A stretch of 64,000 bases of DNA, from assembly GCF_005280585.1 (NCBI RefSeq), contig NZ_SZVO01000005.1, positions 332,485 to 396,484 of the forward strand, read 5' to 3'. Shown here one piece after another: positions 43,313 through 52,542 of this stretch. The position numbers were made by a program, and so were the translations under genes. A model generated the notes under the pieces. It made no database searches, was not told where the DNA came from, and saw nothing but the letters and a program-made list of their open reading frames with translations. The number at the start of each line of letters is the position of its first letter. Position 1 is the first letter of the stretch. The DNA is from Dyadobacter frigoris (GTDB taxonomy: Bacteria; Bacteroidota; Bacteroidia; Cytophagales; Spirosomataceae).

Positions 43313-44494
43313 ATGAAGTCAATTCATTCACTGCTTTTTCTGGTCGTTACTACGATTTTACTTTTCGCCGGGGCCAATGCCCGGGGAGCCGTCAAGGCTT
43401 TGCCTCCGGAACAATTTTTTCCTGTTTACGATTACCAGAACGATTGGCTGGTTTATAGCAACCAATATAAAAATTACGTTCCTTTTTCAAAAGGGATTAA
43501 CGAGGGGACAAAATCAGTAAGTTTATATATTGATTTACTAAAAAACCGGAGATATTTTCTTCTCGTCAAGACCGAAAATGAAAGTTATCTGTTCTTAGAA
43601 GGAGCACTTCAAAAAAAAATAGTTGCCGATCAATGGTTGGAACTGAACATAGACAGCCTTTTCCGCATCTATAAAAAGGAAGAATTATTACTTTCCATTT
43701 ACGGAAATGCAGGTATTGATGATAAAGATGTACTCATTTGCCACAAGAAATCTCAGGATGCAAGCGGGATAATTGAGAAAACCGCATCCACTCTTATTAA
43801 CATAAAACCAATTAATTTTTCCCCTTTTGGAAATTTTTCTATCCTCGCAATGCTGATCATTCTGATACTGAATGCCTGGATTTTTAACGTAAATCCGCTT
43901 GCATTTTCAAGGCTGATCAACCCGTTGGAATTTTTCAATAACGATCCCAGAGAACAGCTTTCAAAATTAAATAAACCATACAGCAACACAGTTATATTCC
44001 TGGTCATTATTGTGTCCATGCTTATGGCTTTTATGCTGGTATTTTTTGCCAATAACAAGCTGAATCTGTTTTCTGTTTCCGCAATTCTTTCCGAAGAATC
44101 AAACCTTATTCAGTTTCTTGTAGATTTTTTCATGCTATCAGCAATCTTTTTTTTGCTGACTTACGGTAAATTTATTTTTATGGTTCTGGTAGGGCAAATG
44201 CTTAATCTTGATAAGCTTGTTGAAACCTTATTCCTAAAAATAATACAATCTTCTTACTTCTTTTATGTTGCTCTGTTTCTTCTTGTTTTTATGCTAAGTC
44301 TGAACAATGCCATCTGGCTTGTTCCATTGCGCCCTTATATCATGTTTCCTTTCCTGATTTTTTATGTAACCAGGTTCTTTACGCTCTATGTTGTGACTAA
44401 GCCGCCGGCATCATTTATTAATCTGTATTTATTTTCGTACCTTTGCGTCATCGAAATAATCCCGTTGATTATCGGCATAAAGTTCGCTATGTAA
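43313..44494 (+). CDS. DUF4271 membrane protein
   Basis: A 393-residue protein with a signal-like N-terminus, a soluble part of about 150 residues (with SLYIDLLKNRRYFLLVKTENESYLFLEG) and then about six membrane helices in the C-terminal 210 residues. The C-terminal part matches DUF4271. It is found next to hemD and T9SS/gliding genes in many Bacteroidota, but its function is not known. It may be co-transcribed with hemD (42 bp). Periplasmic N-domain and inner-membrane C-domain are predicted. Confidence 0.82.
   Translation: MKSIHSLLFLVVTTILLFAGANARGAVKALPPEQFFPVYDYQNDWLVYSNQYKNYVPFSKGINEGTKSVSLYIDLLKNRRYFLLVKTENESYLFLEGALQKKIVADQWLELNIDSLFRIYKKEELLLSIYGNAGIDDKDVLICHKKSQDASGIIEKTASTLINIKPINFSPFGNFSILAMLIILILNAWIFNVNPLAFSRLINPLEFFNNDPREQLSKLNKPYSNTVIFLVIIVSMLMAFMLVFFANNKLNLFSVSAILSEESNLIQFLVDFFMLSAIFFLLTYGKFIFMVLVGQMLNLDKLVETLFLKIIQSSYFFYVALFLLVFMLSLNNAIWLVPLRPYIMFPFLIFYVTRFFTLYVVTKPPASFINLYLFSYLCVIEIIPLIIGIKFAM
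44438..44445 (+). promoter_or_regulatory. possible internal -7 box (TACCTTTG) for hemD
   Basis: Exact TAnnTTTG, followed by C, inside the end of the DUF4271 gene and 91 bases before hemD. No clear -33 element, so this may be chance. Confidence 0.25.
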
Positions 44495-44536
44495 GTTTCA
44501 GGGATGATTTTGAAATTAAACTAATGAGAATTATAC

Positions 44537-45319
44537 ATGAGTGAGACCATCAAATTTGATCAGGATCGGCTCAAAAAGGTTACCAGCATTCTGGTAAGCC
44601 AATCAAGACCGGCCGACGAAAATTCCCCTTATTTTGAAATAGCTAAGAAGTATGGTATTAAAGTGGATTTTCGGCCATTTATCCAGATAGACGGAATCTC
44701 CTACAAAGAGTTTCGTAAGCAAAAGATTAATATCCTGGATCACACGGCAGTGATTTTCACCAGTCGCAATGCCATTGACCATTTCTTCAGAATTTGCACA
44801 GAAGGGCGCATAGAAGTTCCGGCTACTATGAAATATTTTTGTATTTCAGAACAGACAGCAAATTATCTTCAGAAGTACATCGTTATCCGCAAACGCAAAA
44901 TTTTTGCAGGAACGAAAACCGCTGTTGAGTTAATTGAGCTGATCCGTAAGCACAAAAAGGAAAAATTTCTTTATCCATGTTCTGACGTACGCAAAAACGA
45001 AATTCCGGAATTCGCTGATACAGAAGAGTTTCAATTCACCGAAGCAACGATGTATCAAACCGTTTCCGCAGATCTTTCTGATCTCGAAGATGTTTACTAC
45101 GATATCATAGCATTTTTCAGTCCATCAGGAATTAAGTCCCTTTTTGACAATTTTCCGGATTTCAAACAAAATGTTACCCGTATTGCTGCCTTTGGGCCTA
45201 CAACAGCAAAAGCCGTTGAAGATGCCGGTTTAATTCTTGATATTCAGGCGCCTTTACCCAACGCCCCATCAATGACCGGAGCACTGGATTTGTATATCCG
45301 CAAAGCAAATAATATTTAG
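44537..45319 (+). CDS. hemD: uroporphyrinogen-III synthase
   Basis: A 260-residue HemD-type protein. It has the loose two-domain fold of the family with VIFTSRNAIDHFFRIC, IIAFFSPSGIKSLFDNF and RIAAFGPTTAKAVEDAGL as recognisable turns. It closes hydroxymethylbilane with ring-D inversion to give uroporphyrinogen III for haem. Sequence conservation in this family is low, so the call rests on these turns and on the DUF4271 neighbour. Terminator directly follows. Confidence 0.85.
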   Translation: MSETIKFDQDRLKKVTSILVSQSRPADENSPYFEIAKKYGIKVDFRPFIQIDGISYKEFRKQKINILDHTAVIFTSRNAIDHFFRICTEGRIEVPATMKYFCISEQTANYLQKYIVIRKRKIFAGTKTAVELIELIRKHKKEKFLYPCSDVRKNEIPEFADTEEFQFTEATMYQTVSADLSDLEDVYYDIIAFFSPSGIKSLFDNFPDFKQNVTRIAAFGPTTAKAVEDAGLILDIQAPLPNAPSMTGALDLYIRKANNI

Positions 45320-45334
45320 CATAACCTGCTGACT

Positions 45335-45366
45335 AAAAAGGCCGAGAAATTTTCCCGGCCTTTTTT
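45335..45366 (+). terminator. terminator after hemD
   Basis: AAAAAGGCCG (45335-45344) pairs with CGGCCTTTTTT at 45356-45366. Confidence 0.85.
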
Positions 45367-45451
45367 ATTATTATATCAATTTTTTTCCAGAATATGCGTT
45401 ATGAAATAAACCTCTTAAGCACTCAAGTGTTCTTTAACCTAATCCATACGC

Positions 45452-46429
45452 ATGACCTTGACGTTTATCTATCGTAATACTAAATGGGGCTATATATTTG
45501 GGATATTATTACTGACAATATCTTCCTGTGCTTTCGCTCAAACGGATGCGCAATTCAGCCTTTTTTCTTTAAATCAGCTTTATCTTAACCCCGCAGCAGC
45601 GGGTGCAGACGGGTTGACAAAATTTCAGCTCACACACCGTACACAATACGTTGGCTATCAGGGTACAAATAATGATGAAGGCGGAGCGCTCTCAACGCAG
45701 CTTTTTTCTTTCAGTATGCCTGTTAAGAACTTCGGAATTGGGTTTTATGCCTTAAACGATAAAACCGGGCCCCGAACCAATCAGGATTTCAAACTATCGG
45801 CGTCTTATCATTTTCCGCTTGCAGGTGGCAACTTGCATGTCGGTGCCAGCGCAGGTCTGTTCAGACAGTCAATTGATTATGACAAATTACGAGCCCGGGA
45901 TCCAAATGATCCTTTAATTCAATCAGGCACAATTGCTGAAATGAATCCGGATTTCGCTGTTGGAGTGCGTTATGTAAGTGATGCATTTTATGTGGGAGCT
46001 TCGTTGAATCATTTGTTAGAACCAAAGTACAAACTGGGATCAGCTACGGCTACAAATCCTTTGCCCAAAACGGTTTATCTTAATGCAGGGGTAAACCTTG
46101 AATTAGGGTATTTACTTGATGTTCAACCTATTGTTTTGGTAAAATCAGATATCACCACGGTTTCCGTGGAAGGTGGAGCTACCGTTACGTACAATAAAAA
46201 ATACTGGGCCGGAGCAACTTACAGACAACAGGATACGTACTTTATTATCATGGGAGGGATTTACTTGTTATCCGACCAATCCCTGAGATTATCCGGAGCT
46301 TATGATATGGTCATTGGTGGAAATAAAGCGAAATCACCATCTTCTTTTGAAGTAATGTTATCCTATGCACTTCCTTCTCCTAAGTTTGGTAAGAAAACAA
46401 TAATCAGGACGCCACGTTTCAGGTTCTGA
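45452..46429 (+). CDS. PorP/SprF family type IX secretion membrane protein
   Basis: A 325-residue outer-membrane beta-barrel protein. A signal peptide ends near residue 29 (SCAFAQTD), followed by the family hallmark FSLNQLYLNPAAAGADGLTKF. Alternating beta strands fill the rest. PorP/SprF proteins pair with particular T9SS-secreted adhesins or with the core machinery. It sits directly upstream of gldKLMN, the classic core arrangement, but is separated from gldK by 368 bp. Confidence 0.92.
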   Translation: MTLTFIYRNTKWGYIFGILLLTISSCAFAQTDAQFSLFSLNQLYLNPAAAGADGLTKFQLTHRTQYVGYQGTNNDEGGALSTQLFSFSMPVKNFGIGFYALNDKTGPRTNQDFKLSASYHFPLAGGNLHVGASAGLFRQSIDYDKLRARDPNDPLIQSGTIAEMNPDFAVGVRYVSDAFYVGASLNHLLEPKYKLGSATATNPLPKTVYLNAGVNLELGYLLDVQPIVLVKSDITTVSVEGGATVTYNKKYWAGATYRQQDTYFIIMGGIYLLSDQSLRLSGAYDMVIGGNKAKSPSSFEVMLSYALPSPKFGKKTIIRTPRFRF

Positions 46430-46797
46430 TTTTAAATACAAATATGAGCATCCGGCCATAATCACCATTATGTACAATCAAAAAGCAAAACATTGCTATT
46501 CGGCTAAAAAAACGGCATTTTTTTTCTGATATTTTTAATAATAGCCCGAGGTACATGTCACTCAGTTTGCAAAACTTTGATTTATATTTGTAAAATTTTC
46601 AAGTGTTATACCAACGACCTGCGTTCTTACGTTAAGTCGAATAAATGATCCGGGTAAAATCAGATAAGCTTTTCCTTTTCAGCTTTCTCATTCATTTTTA
46701 GCGGTTCGTTACTTTTGTTTTTATTTTAAGTATACTATATATTAATCGATTGACGTTTTTAGGCTAACATTTATTATTTCAAATATCAAAAACCACT
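46430..46797. other. long intergenic region before gldK
   Basis: A 368-base AT-rich gap between the porP-like gene and gldK. I see a possible -7 box at 46710-46717 and no terminator, tRNA or repeat. A small RNA cannot be excluded. Confidence 0.5.
46710..46717 (+). promoter_or_regulatory. putative -7 box (TACTTTTG) of gldKLMN
   Basis: Exact TAnnTTTG match 81 bases upstream of the gldK ATG; the -33 element is weak. Confidence 0.4.
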
Positions 46798-47868
46798 ATG
46801 AATGTTAAAGTGATCTATCGGGATGGAGTCAAAAGTTTGCTTTTGATAGCTGCTCTTATGCTGATGCAAAGCTGCGGATTTATCAAAAATAAATTTGGCA
46901 AGGGAGGAAAAGAAGACGTCGGCATCGCGAATGGCGAAATCACCGCAACGGCGCGTAAAGGGTTCAAACAGACAACCCCGGCAGGAATGGTTATGATACC
47001 ATCCGGTTCGTTTACGATGGGACAGGCCGACGAAGATATCGCATCTTCCATGAATAATATGAACCGTCGCGTAACGATCAGTTCTTTCTTCATGGACGAC
47101 ACCGAGATTACGAATAACGAATATCGTCAATTCGTTAATGCACTTCTTGTTGACTCAGTATCTGTACTGGGTGAAGAAGAAATTATGACGAAATACTATC
47201 CTGATACAACGGCCTGGAAAAAAGATTTTGCTTATTCCAACGGAGATCCTTTTGTTGAGTATTACTATCAGCACCCAGGCTTTGATACTTACCCTGTTGT
47301 GGGAGTTAGCTGGCTAGGCGCTCAGTATTTTGCCAAATGGCGAACCAATCTTTATCATGATTATCAAAATAAAGAAGGTCAGTTCAACTCAACTGCTTTC
47401 CGTTTACCTAGCGAAGCAGAATGGGAATGGGCAGCACGTGGCGGCCGGGCAGTTGCAAAATATCCATGGGGAAATCCATATACAATGAATACCAAAGGTT
47501 GCTTCCTTGCAAACTTTAAACCACAGCGTGGAAACTATGACGCCGATGGATATCCATACACAGCTCCTGCAAATGCATACAATCCAAATGATTTCGGTTT
47601 GTATAATATGGCTGGAAACGTAGCAGAATGGACACTTGATGCCTTCACTGACAATGCAACGGCTATTGTTTGGGATATGAATCCAAGATATGACAATCCT
47701 GACGAGCCTCGTAAAGTGGTGAAAGGCGGATCATGGAAAGATGTTGCTTACTTCCTTCAAACCGGAACGCGTACTTTTGAGTACGAAACTGAACGCAGAG
47801 CTTTTATTGGCTTCCGTTGCGTGATGGATAATGTTAATGGTCGCGCTGGTGGACGTTCACGTCGCTAA
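46798..47868 (+). CDS. gldK: gliding motility lipoprotein GldK
   Basis: A 356-residue lipoprotein (lipobox LMQSC, Cys26) with a formylglycine-generating enzyme-like domain from about residue 65 (PAGMVMIPSGSFTMGQADED, GVSWLGAQYFAKW, RLPSEAEWEWAARGG, GNVAEWTLDAF). GldK/PorK forms the outer-membrane-associated ring with GldN in the T9SS. First gene of gldKLMN. The catalytic Cys pair of true FGE enzymes is not evident, in line with a structural role. A hairpin lies between it and gldL. Confidence 0.95.
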   Translation: MNVKVIYRDGVKSLLLIAALMLMQSCGFIKNKFGKGGKEDVGIANGEITATARKGFKQTTPAGMVMIPSGSFTMGQADEDIASSMNNMNRRVTISSFFMDDTEITNNEYRQFVNALLVDSVSVLGEEEIMTKYYPDTTAWKKDFAYSNGDPFVEYYYQHPGFDTYPVVGVSWLGAQYFAKWRTNLYHDYQNKEGQFNSTAFRLPSEAEWEWAARGGRAVAKYPWGNPYTMNTKGCFLANFKPQRGNYDADGYPYTAPANAYNPNDFGLYNMAGNVAEWTLDAFTDNATAIVWDMNPRYDNPDEPRKVVKGGSWKDVAYFLQTGTRTFEYETERRAFIGFRCVMDNVNGRAGGRSRR

Positions 47869-47877
47869 GAAAATTTC

Positions 47878-47920
47878 GCAAAGAAGTAGCAGCGTTATGT
47901 GACACTGCCCTCTTCTTTGC
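47878..47920 (+). other. intercistronic hairpin between gldK and gldL
   Basis: GCAAAGAAG (47878-47886) pairs with CTTCTTTGC (47912-47920), with an inner GCAG/CTGC. There is no T-run, so it is more likely an mRNA-processing or partial attenuation structure than a full terminator. Confidence 0.5.
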
Positions 47921-47984
47921 GTCATTATTTTATAAATACAACAAATTTTATTATCACTATTCACTATAACCGATTTCAATTCGT

Positions 47985-48800
47985 ATGGCTAAGAGTAACG
48001 GATCTAGTTTTTTATGGGACAAACTAGTACCAACAATTTACAGCGCAGGTGCTGCAGTTGTTATTATGGGAGCTTTATTCAAAATTCAGCATTGGGATGG
48101 AGGAAGTGAAATGCTTACATTAGGTCTTGGGACAGAAGTTGGTATTTTCTTATTATATGCATTGCAAACAATAACGCAGTCAACAAATTCTGATCCGGAC
48201 TGGACGCGCGTTTATCCTGAACTTGCTGAAGATTATAATGGTCCTGCTATCACACGTGGATCTGCGACAGGAAGTGGCATCACTGCCAAACTTGATACTA
48301 TGCTTGACAACGCCAAAATATCACCGGAAGTTTTTGACAGCTTAGGAAAAGGATTCAAAAATCTTTCCGATACGGTTGGTAGAATTACGGATTTGACTGA
48401 TGCAACAGTTGCAACAAATGATTACGCTAAAAACGTAAAATCTGCATCTCTTGCAATGAATGATATGAACAAATCATATGGTATTGCCATTACTGCAATG
48501 ACTTCTATGGCTGATGCTACAAAAGATGCTCAATCATACCGTGACCAGTTTCAGCAAATTACTAAAAACATGGGTGCTTTAAATGCTGTTTATGAACTTG
48601 AACTTCAGGACACAACAAAACATCTTAAAGCGATGAATGCTTTCTACGGTAACCTTACGGCTGCTATGGAAAATATGGCTGATGCAACCAAAGAATCACA
48701 AGTGTTTAAAAATGAGATGTCAAAACTGACAACCAATATTTCTTCACTTAACGGTATTTATGGTAATATGTTGACTGCCATGCGTGGTGGAAACGCATAA
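47985..48800 (+). CDS. gldL: gliding motility protein GldL
   Basis: A 271-residue inner-membrane motor protein. Two N-terminal helices (about 15-32 and 45-62) are followed by a long soluble coiled-coil region. E51 in the second helix (TLGLGTEVGIFLLYALQT) is the likely equivalent of the key motor Glu of GldL. The C-terminal region shows an internal repeat with ADATK, near 177 and 232. It works with GldM to convert proton-motive force into T9SS rotation. Confidence 0.95.
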   Translation: MAKSNGSSFLWDKLVPTIYSAGAAVVIMGALFKIQHWDGGSEMLTLGLGTEVGIFLLYALQTITQSTNSDPDWTRVYPELAEDYNGPAITRGSATGSGITAKLDTMLDNAKISPEVFDSLGKGFKNLSDTVGRITDLTDATVATNDYAKNVKSASLAMNDMNKSYGIAITAMTSMADATKDAQSYRDQFQQITKNMGALNAVYELELQDTTKHLKAMNAFYGNLTAAMENMADATKESQVFKNEMSKLTTNISSLNGIYGNMLTAMRGGNA

Positions 48801-48893
48801 CATCAACCAGGCAAACAGTGTTGTAAACCCTAACAGGATCTTATTGTTTGTTATCTTAACTATTTAATCACTGATAACTGATTACTGAATAAT

Positions 48894-50486
48894 ATGGCAG
48901 GCGGAAAAGAAACACCCCGTCAGAAGATGATTGGAATGATGTATCTGGTTCTTACAGCGATGCTAGCATTGCAGGTAAGCTCAGCGATTATCGAAAAATT
49001 CGTCCTACTGAACAATTCTTTGGAACTATCTTCGGGAGCAGCCAATAAAATAAACCAGGAAACCGTACTAAAAATAAAAGCAGCAGTTGAAAAGTCAGGC
49101 AGCCGCGCAGCGGATGTTGCAGTATTAAATCAAGCTGATGATGTACGGAAATCTTCGGCCGATATCATTAATGAAATTAATACGCTTAAACAGGAAATCA
49201 TTACCAGCGCCGGTGGTGGATTGAATGAGCAGGGTGGTATCAAAAACCCTCAGGAAGAAGCCAAAGTTGGTGAGTTAATGATTGGAGGAAAGAAAAATGG
49301 TAAGGCATATAAGCTAAAGCAAGATCTGAATGCTTTTACAGATCGTCTTAGTTCTATGAATCCTACCAAGTTCCAGTCTATTGCAATGGACGGCAAGGAA
49401 GATCCTGTTACCAAAACAAGTGTTGATCAAAGAAATAAAGATTTCGCTGAACTGAATTTTGCTGAAACTCCTGTTGCTGCTGCATTAGCGGTTTTGAGCC
49501 AAAAACAAACTGATATCCGCAGAATGGAAAGTGAAGTTTTGAGCTACCTTGCCAGTAAAGTAGGTGCAACTGATATTAAATTTGACAGAATTCTTGCCAT
49601 GATCAGTGCTGATGCAAAAACAGTAGTTGCCGGTACTAAATTCAAAGGAGATATGTTTATCGCTGCTTCGGCCAGTGGGATTACCCCTCGTATGAGCTTG
49701 AACGGTGCAGGTGTTAAAGTTGAAAATGGTGTTGGTAAAATTGAATTTACCGCACAAGGTGGTGGATACAATGCAGAAGGTATCGCACGTCATGAGTTGT
49801 CAGGAGCAATCTCCTTCCCTACTCCATCCGGTCGTGATACAACTGTAAACCTGAAACAGGAATATTTCGTTGTTAAACCAACTTACCAGATTGAAACGGG
49901 AACTTTACCTCCATTATATCTGGGTTGTGCAAATAAGCTAAGTATTCAAAGTCCTGCGTTGGGTGCTCTCTGGGCTCCTAGTTTTACAACAGACGGCGGA
50001 GAGATCATCAACAGTGGTCAGAAAGGTAAATTTACGATTGTTCCTAACAGAGCTCAGTTGACTTTAACTGTAAGCAACCAGGGAAGTGTATTGGGAACTG
50101 ATGGTTTCCGTGTGAGACTTGTTCCGAAACCTACAATAGAAATTCGTATTAATGGAAGTTCTTATGACGAACGTCGTGGAATAGCCGCGAACACAGCAAG
50201 AAGTGTTCAGGTTGTTGCTTTACCAGATGAAAGTTTTAAAACTTTCTCTCCAGAAGACGCACGTTTCCGGGTTTCTTCAATTCAGGTTTCTTTGGCAAGA
50301 GGTGCAAGACGTATTGGAAATCCTATTACTTTAAATGGTGGAGGCTCAATTTCTTCGCTTGCACAACAAGCAGAACCGGGTGATCGTTATGTGATTGAGG
50401 TGTTAAAAGTAGAACGTCAGAATTTTAAAGGAGCAGTTAGTGAAGTTGAAATGGGCCAGATTATCAGACCAGTAACACTTAACTAA
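48894..50486 (+). CDS. gldM: gliding motility protein GldM
   Basis: A 530-residue protein, with one N-terminal membrane helix (MIGMMYLVLTAMLALQVSSA, about 12-31) and a long periplasmic part of helical D1 and beta-rich domains. The start MAGGKETPRQKMIGMMYLVL is typical of GldM. The periplasmic part reaches the GldK/GldN ring and transmits motor force. Three tandem 7-base units lie directly before the ATG. Confidence 0.95.
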   Translation: MAGGKETPRQKMIGMMYLVLTAMLALQVSSAIIEKFVLLNNSLELSSGAANKINQETVLKIKAAVEKSGSRAADVAVLNQADDVRKSSADIINEINTLKQEIITSAGGGLNEQGGIKNPQEEAKVGELMIGGKKNGKAYKLKQDLNAFTDRLSSMNPTKFQSIAMDGKEDPVTKTSVDQRNKDFAELNFAETPVAAALAVLSQKQTDIRRMESEVLSYLASKVGATDIKFDRILAMISADAKTVVAGTKFKGDMFIAASASGITPRMSLNGAGVKVENGVGKIEFTAQGGGYNAEGIARHELSGAISFPTPSGRDTTVNLKQEYFVVKPTYQIETGTLPPLYLGCANKLSIQSPALGALWAPSFTTDGGEIINSGQKGKFTIVPNRAQLTLTVSNQGSVLGTDGFRVRLVPKPTIEIRINGSSYDERRGIAANTARSVQVVALPDESFKTFSPEDARFRVSSIQVSLARGARRIGNPITLNGGGSISSLAQQAEPGDRYVIEVLKVERQNFKGAVSEVEMGQIIRPVTLN

Positions 50487-50527
50487 TAACATACAATTGC
50501 TGATTGGATAAGATAAAAATATAAGCA

Positions 50528-51583
50528 ATGAGAAGAATGAACGGAAAAACAATTGCATGGTCAATATTATCCCTAACGATGGGGTCTACCATGGTATTTG
50601 CTCAGGAGAAGGAAGACTCTACCGCGAATCAATTTTCGTCACATCCAATCAGTGAGGGTGATGTGATGATGAAAAGGACTTTATGGAGGAGAGTGGATCT
50701 TAAAGAGAAACAAAACTCTTCCATGTTCTCTAAAAATAATGAGATTACGAGATATCTGTTAGAAGCTGCAAAAGCAGGTCTTATTGACGCTTATACCAAC
50801 GATTCTTGTACTACCAAGTTATCAAGTGATCTGATCCATAAAAAGATGCTTATTCCTAATCAGACAGCTGGTTTGTCTGCCGAAGAAATTGCAGCTGGTT
50901 TTGGAAAACCTGCTAACGATGCTGGTGGATGGGATGATAAAACAAAGGTAGATCCTAAGAAAACCGAGAAAACAGCTAAGGCTGATGACGGATGGGGAGC
51001 TCCTGCGAAAAAAGCTGCTGTTGAAGATGATGGTTGGGGAGCACCGAAACCTAAGAAATCGACTAAAAAAGGAGCAAAAGGTAAAGTGGTAAAAGAAGAG
51101 CCACCTGTTGTTGTTGCAGTACCAGTTGATACTTTCCAGGTAGCTGCTACAATGGCAACCGAAGAAGAGTTTTTCCCTGATCAGATCAATTTGATGGAAG
51201 TGAAGGAAGACTGGACTTTTGATAAAAAACGTTCTCGTTTGTATATGGATATTCAGGCAATCACACTTTTGATTCCGTCTGATATGAATGCTGCAACGGG
51301 TCTTGAATTACCAATTGCTTCGTTCCGTTATAAAGATGTTGAACGTCTTTTCAGAAGTGATCCAAAAAAATACATCTGGTATAACAACAAGAATACAGCG
51401 CAAAACAAAAACCTTGCTGATGCATTCGATTTACGTTTGTTTTACGGACGTATTACAAAGTATTCAAATGCTGCTGACAAGTCATTTATTGATATCTACA
51501 AAGGAGATAAAGAAGCATTGATCAAATCTCTTAACTACGAACAAGAGTTAATGGAACTTGAACACGGTCTTTGGGAATATTAA
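50528..51583 (+). CDS. gldN: gliding motility protein GldN
   Basis: A 351-residue secreted protein, with a signal peptide ending near residue 25 (VFAQEKED). The conserved parts are the N-terminal VMMKRTLWRRVDLKEKQN and a C-terminal half from about 205 (EEFFPDQINLMEVKEDW, FRYKDVERLF). Between them, about 125-200, is a Lys/Asp-rich insertion with DDGWGAP twice (153-159 and 167-173). GldN/PorN binds GldK to form the T9SS ring. Last gene of the operon; a terminator follows. Confidence 0.95.
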   Translation: MRRMNGKTIAWSILSLTMGSTMVFAQEKEDSTANQFSSHPISEGDVMMKRTLWRRVDLKEKQNSSMFSKNNEITRYLLEAAKAGLIDAYTNDSCTTKLSSDLIHKKMLIPNQTAGLSAEEIAAGFGKPANDAGGWDDKTKVDPKKTEKTAKADDGWGAPAKKAAVEDDGWGAPKPKKSTKKGAKGKVVKEEPPVVVAVPVDTFQVAATMATEEEFFPDQINLMEVKEDWTFDKKRSRLYMDIQAITLLIPSDMNAATGLELPIASFRYKDVERLFRSDPKKYIWYNNKNTAQNKNLADAFDLRLFYGRITKYSNAADKSFIDIYKGDKEALIKSLNYEQELMELEHGLWEY

Positions 51584-51604
51584 TCCAAACCCCCGCAAAA
51601 TAAG

Positions 51605-51640
51605 AAAGCGAAGGTACCGAAAGGTGCTTTCGCTTTTTTT
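51605..51640 (+). terminator. terminator of gldKLMN
   Basis: AAAGCGAAGGTACC (51605-51618) pairs with GGTGCTTTCGCTTT (51623-51636, two wobbles) around GAAA, followed by T. Confidence 0.9.
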
Positions 51641-51766
51641 GGGTTATAAGCTTGTGTTTAACATAGTATCAATTACTCCTATTTCGAAATTAAATTAGCA
51701 TAATGTTCAAGTACCAGCAACAAGTCCACGTATATATTGCAGGATAAACTTATATAATTGACAACA

Positions 51767-51797
51767 AAAAATCCCTGTCATTAACGACAAGGATTTT
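51767..51797 (-). terminator. terminator after the collagen-like gene
   Basis: AAAATCCCTGTC and GACAAGGATTTT pair (one G-T), with T-run on the minus strand. Confidence 0.7.
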
Positions 51798-51822
51798 AAT
51801 GAATTTGTAATTATGAGATTGA

Positions 51823-52425
51823 TTATTTCTTTCTGTATAAACTCGCTTTTGTCAAACTTACATCCGTTAAGCCCAATGCTTTGATAGTTGCATCATAGCT
51901 ACTCCAATTGATATCAGCAGATAATCTCGCACCTGTGTCAGGAAGTAAAACAACTCTGATATCATCGAAACTTCTTGTTGGTGCCGTAGTAGCACCCTCC
52001 GAGTTTCCAGTTGTGAAAATATCCACAAAAAATGTTCCGCTATCCACGCCGTGAACAAAAGTAAAGCCACTAACCGCACTAGCTGCAAACTGAACATTTC
52101 CAGGAAGCGGCCACCACACACCAAGTGATTTCGCATATACCAAAACAGCTACACCACTATCGTAAAAATCTTCTTCGTCTGCAGTAAGACTATCAACCAG
52201 AGCAAAAGATAAATCTCCACCCGTTCCGGTACCTGTTATTGCACCTGTTGTTAAAATAATCGCTGACGATCCGCCTGTACCCGCTGCGCCGGTAGCACCA
52301 GTTGCACCCGTAGCACCAGTGGCTCCTGCTGCACCCGCCGGACCTACTGCTCCATCGTCACCTTTACAACCTGCAAGGAACAGAACGAAACAAACACATA
52401 TCACCATTAATAATTTTTTGAACAT
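51823..52425 (-). CDS. lipoprotein with a collagen-like Gly-X-Thr stretch
   Basis: A 200-residue protein. Lipoprotein signal with CFVLFLAGC (Cys19), then G-x-y repeats such as GPAGAAGATGATGATGATGA (about 28-50) of collagen-like type. The C-terminal 140 residues form a beta-rich globular domain with SAVSGFTFVHGVD and ARLSADINWSS. Similar 'collagen-like' surface lipoproteins are common in Bacteroidota; their role is unknown. The repeat could vary in copy number by slippage. Confidence 0.75.
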   Translation of the reverse strand: MFKKLLMVICVCFVLFLAGCKGDDGAVGPAGAAGATGATGATGATGAAGTGGSSAIILTTGAITGTGTGGDLSFALVDSLTADEEDFYDSGVAVLVYAKSLGVWWPLPGNVQFAASAVSGFTFVHGVDSGTFFVDIFTTGNSEGATTAPTRSFDDIRVVLLPDTGARLSADINWSSYDATIKALGLTDVSLTKASLYRKK

Positions 52426-52542
52426 AATCGTAAAGTTTAAGAATGAAATATTGAACCGTATGAAATTGAATTAATAAATTGGAATTAATAGCATATACGC
52501 GCTTTTTAAAGAAAGTGATGAAGGAAATTGAATAAATATTTT

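Noticed and set aside
46559..46590. TATATTTG with an upstream TTTG before gldK
   Set aside because: The spacing (about 13 bases) is too short for the Bacteroidota -33/-7 pair; the box at 46710 is preferred.
46430..46797. Possible tRNA or small RNA in the long gap before gldK
   Set aside because: No T-loop or acceptor-stem pattern and no terminator hairpin; left as plain intergenic DNA.
52300..52350. GC-rich tandem block in the collagen-like gene as a possible CRISPR or minisatellite
   Set aside because: It is in frame and encodes Gly-Ala-Thr triplets; a coding repeat with no spacers.
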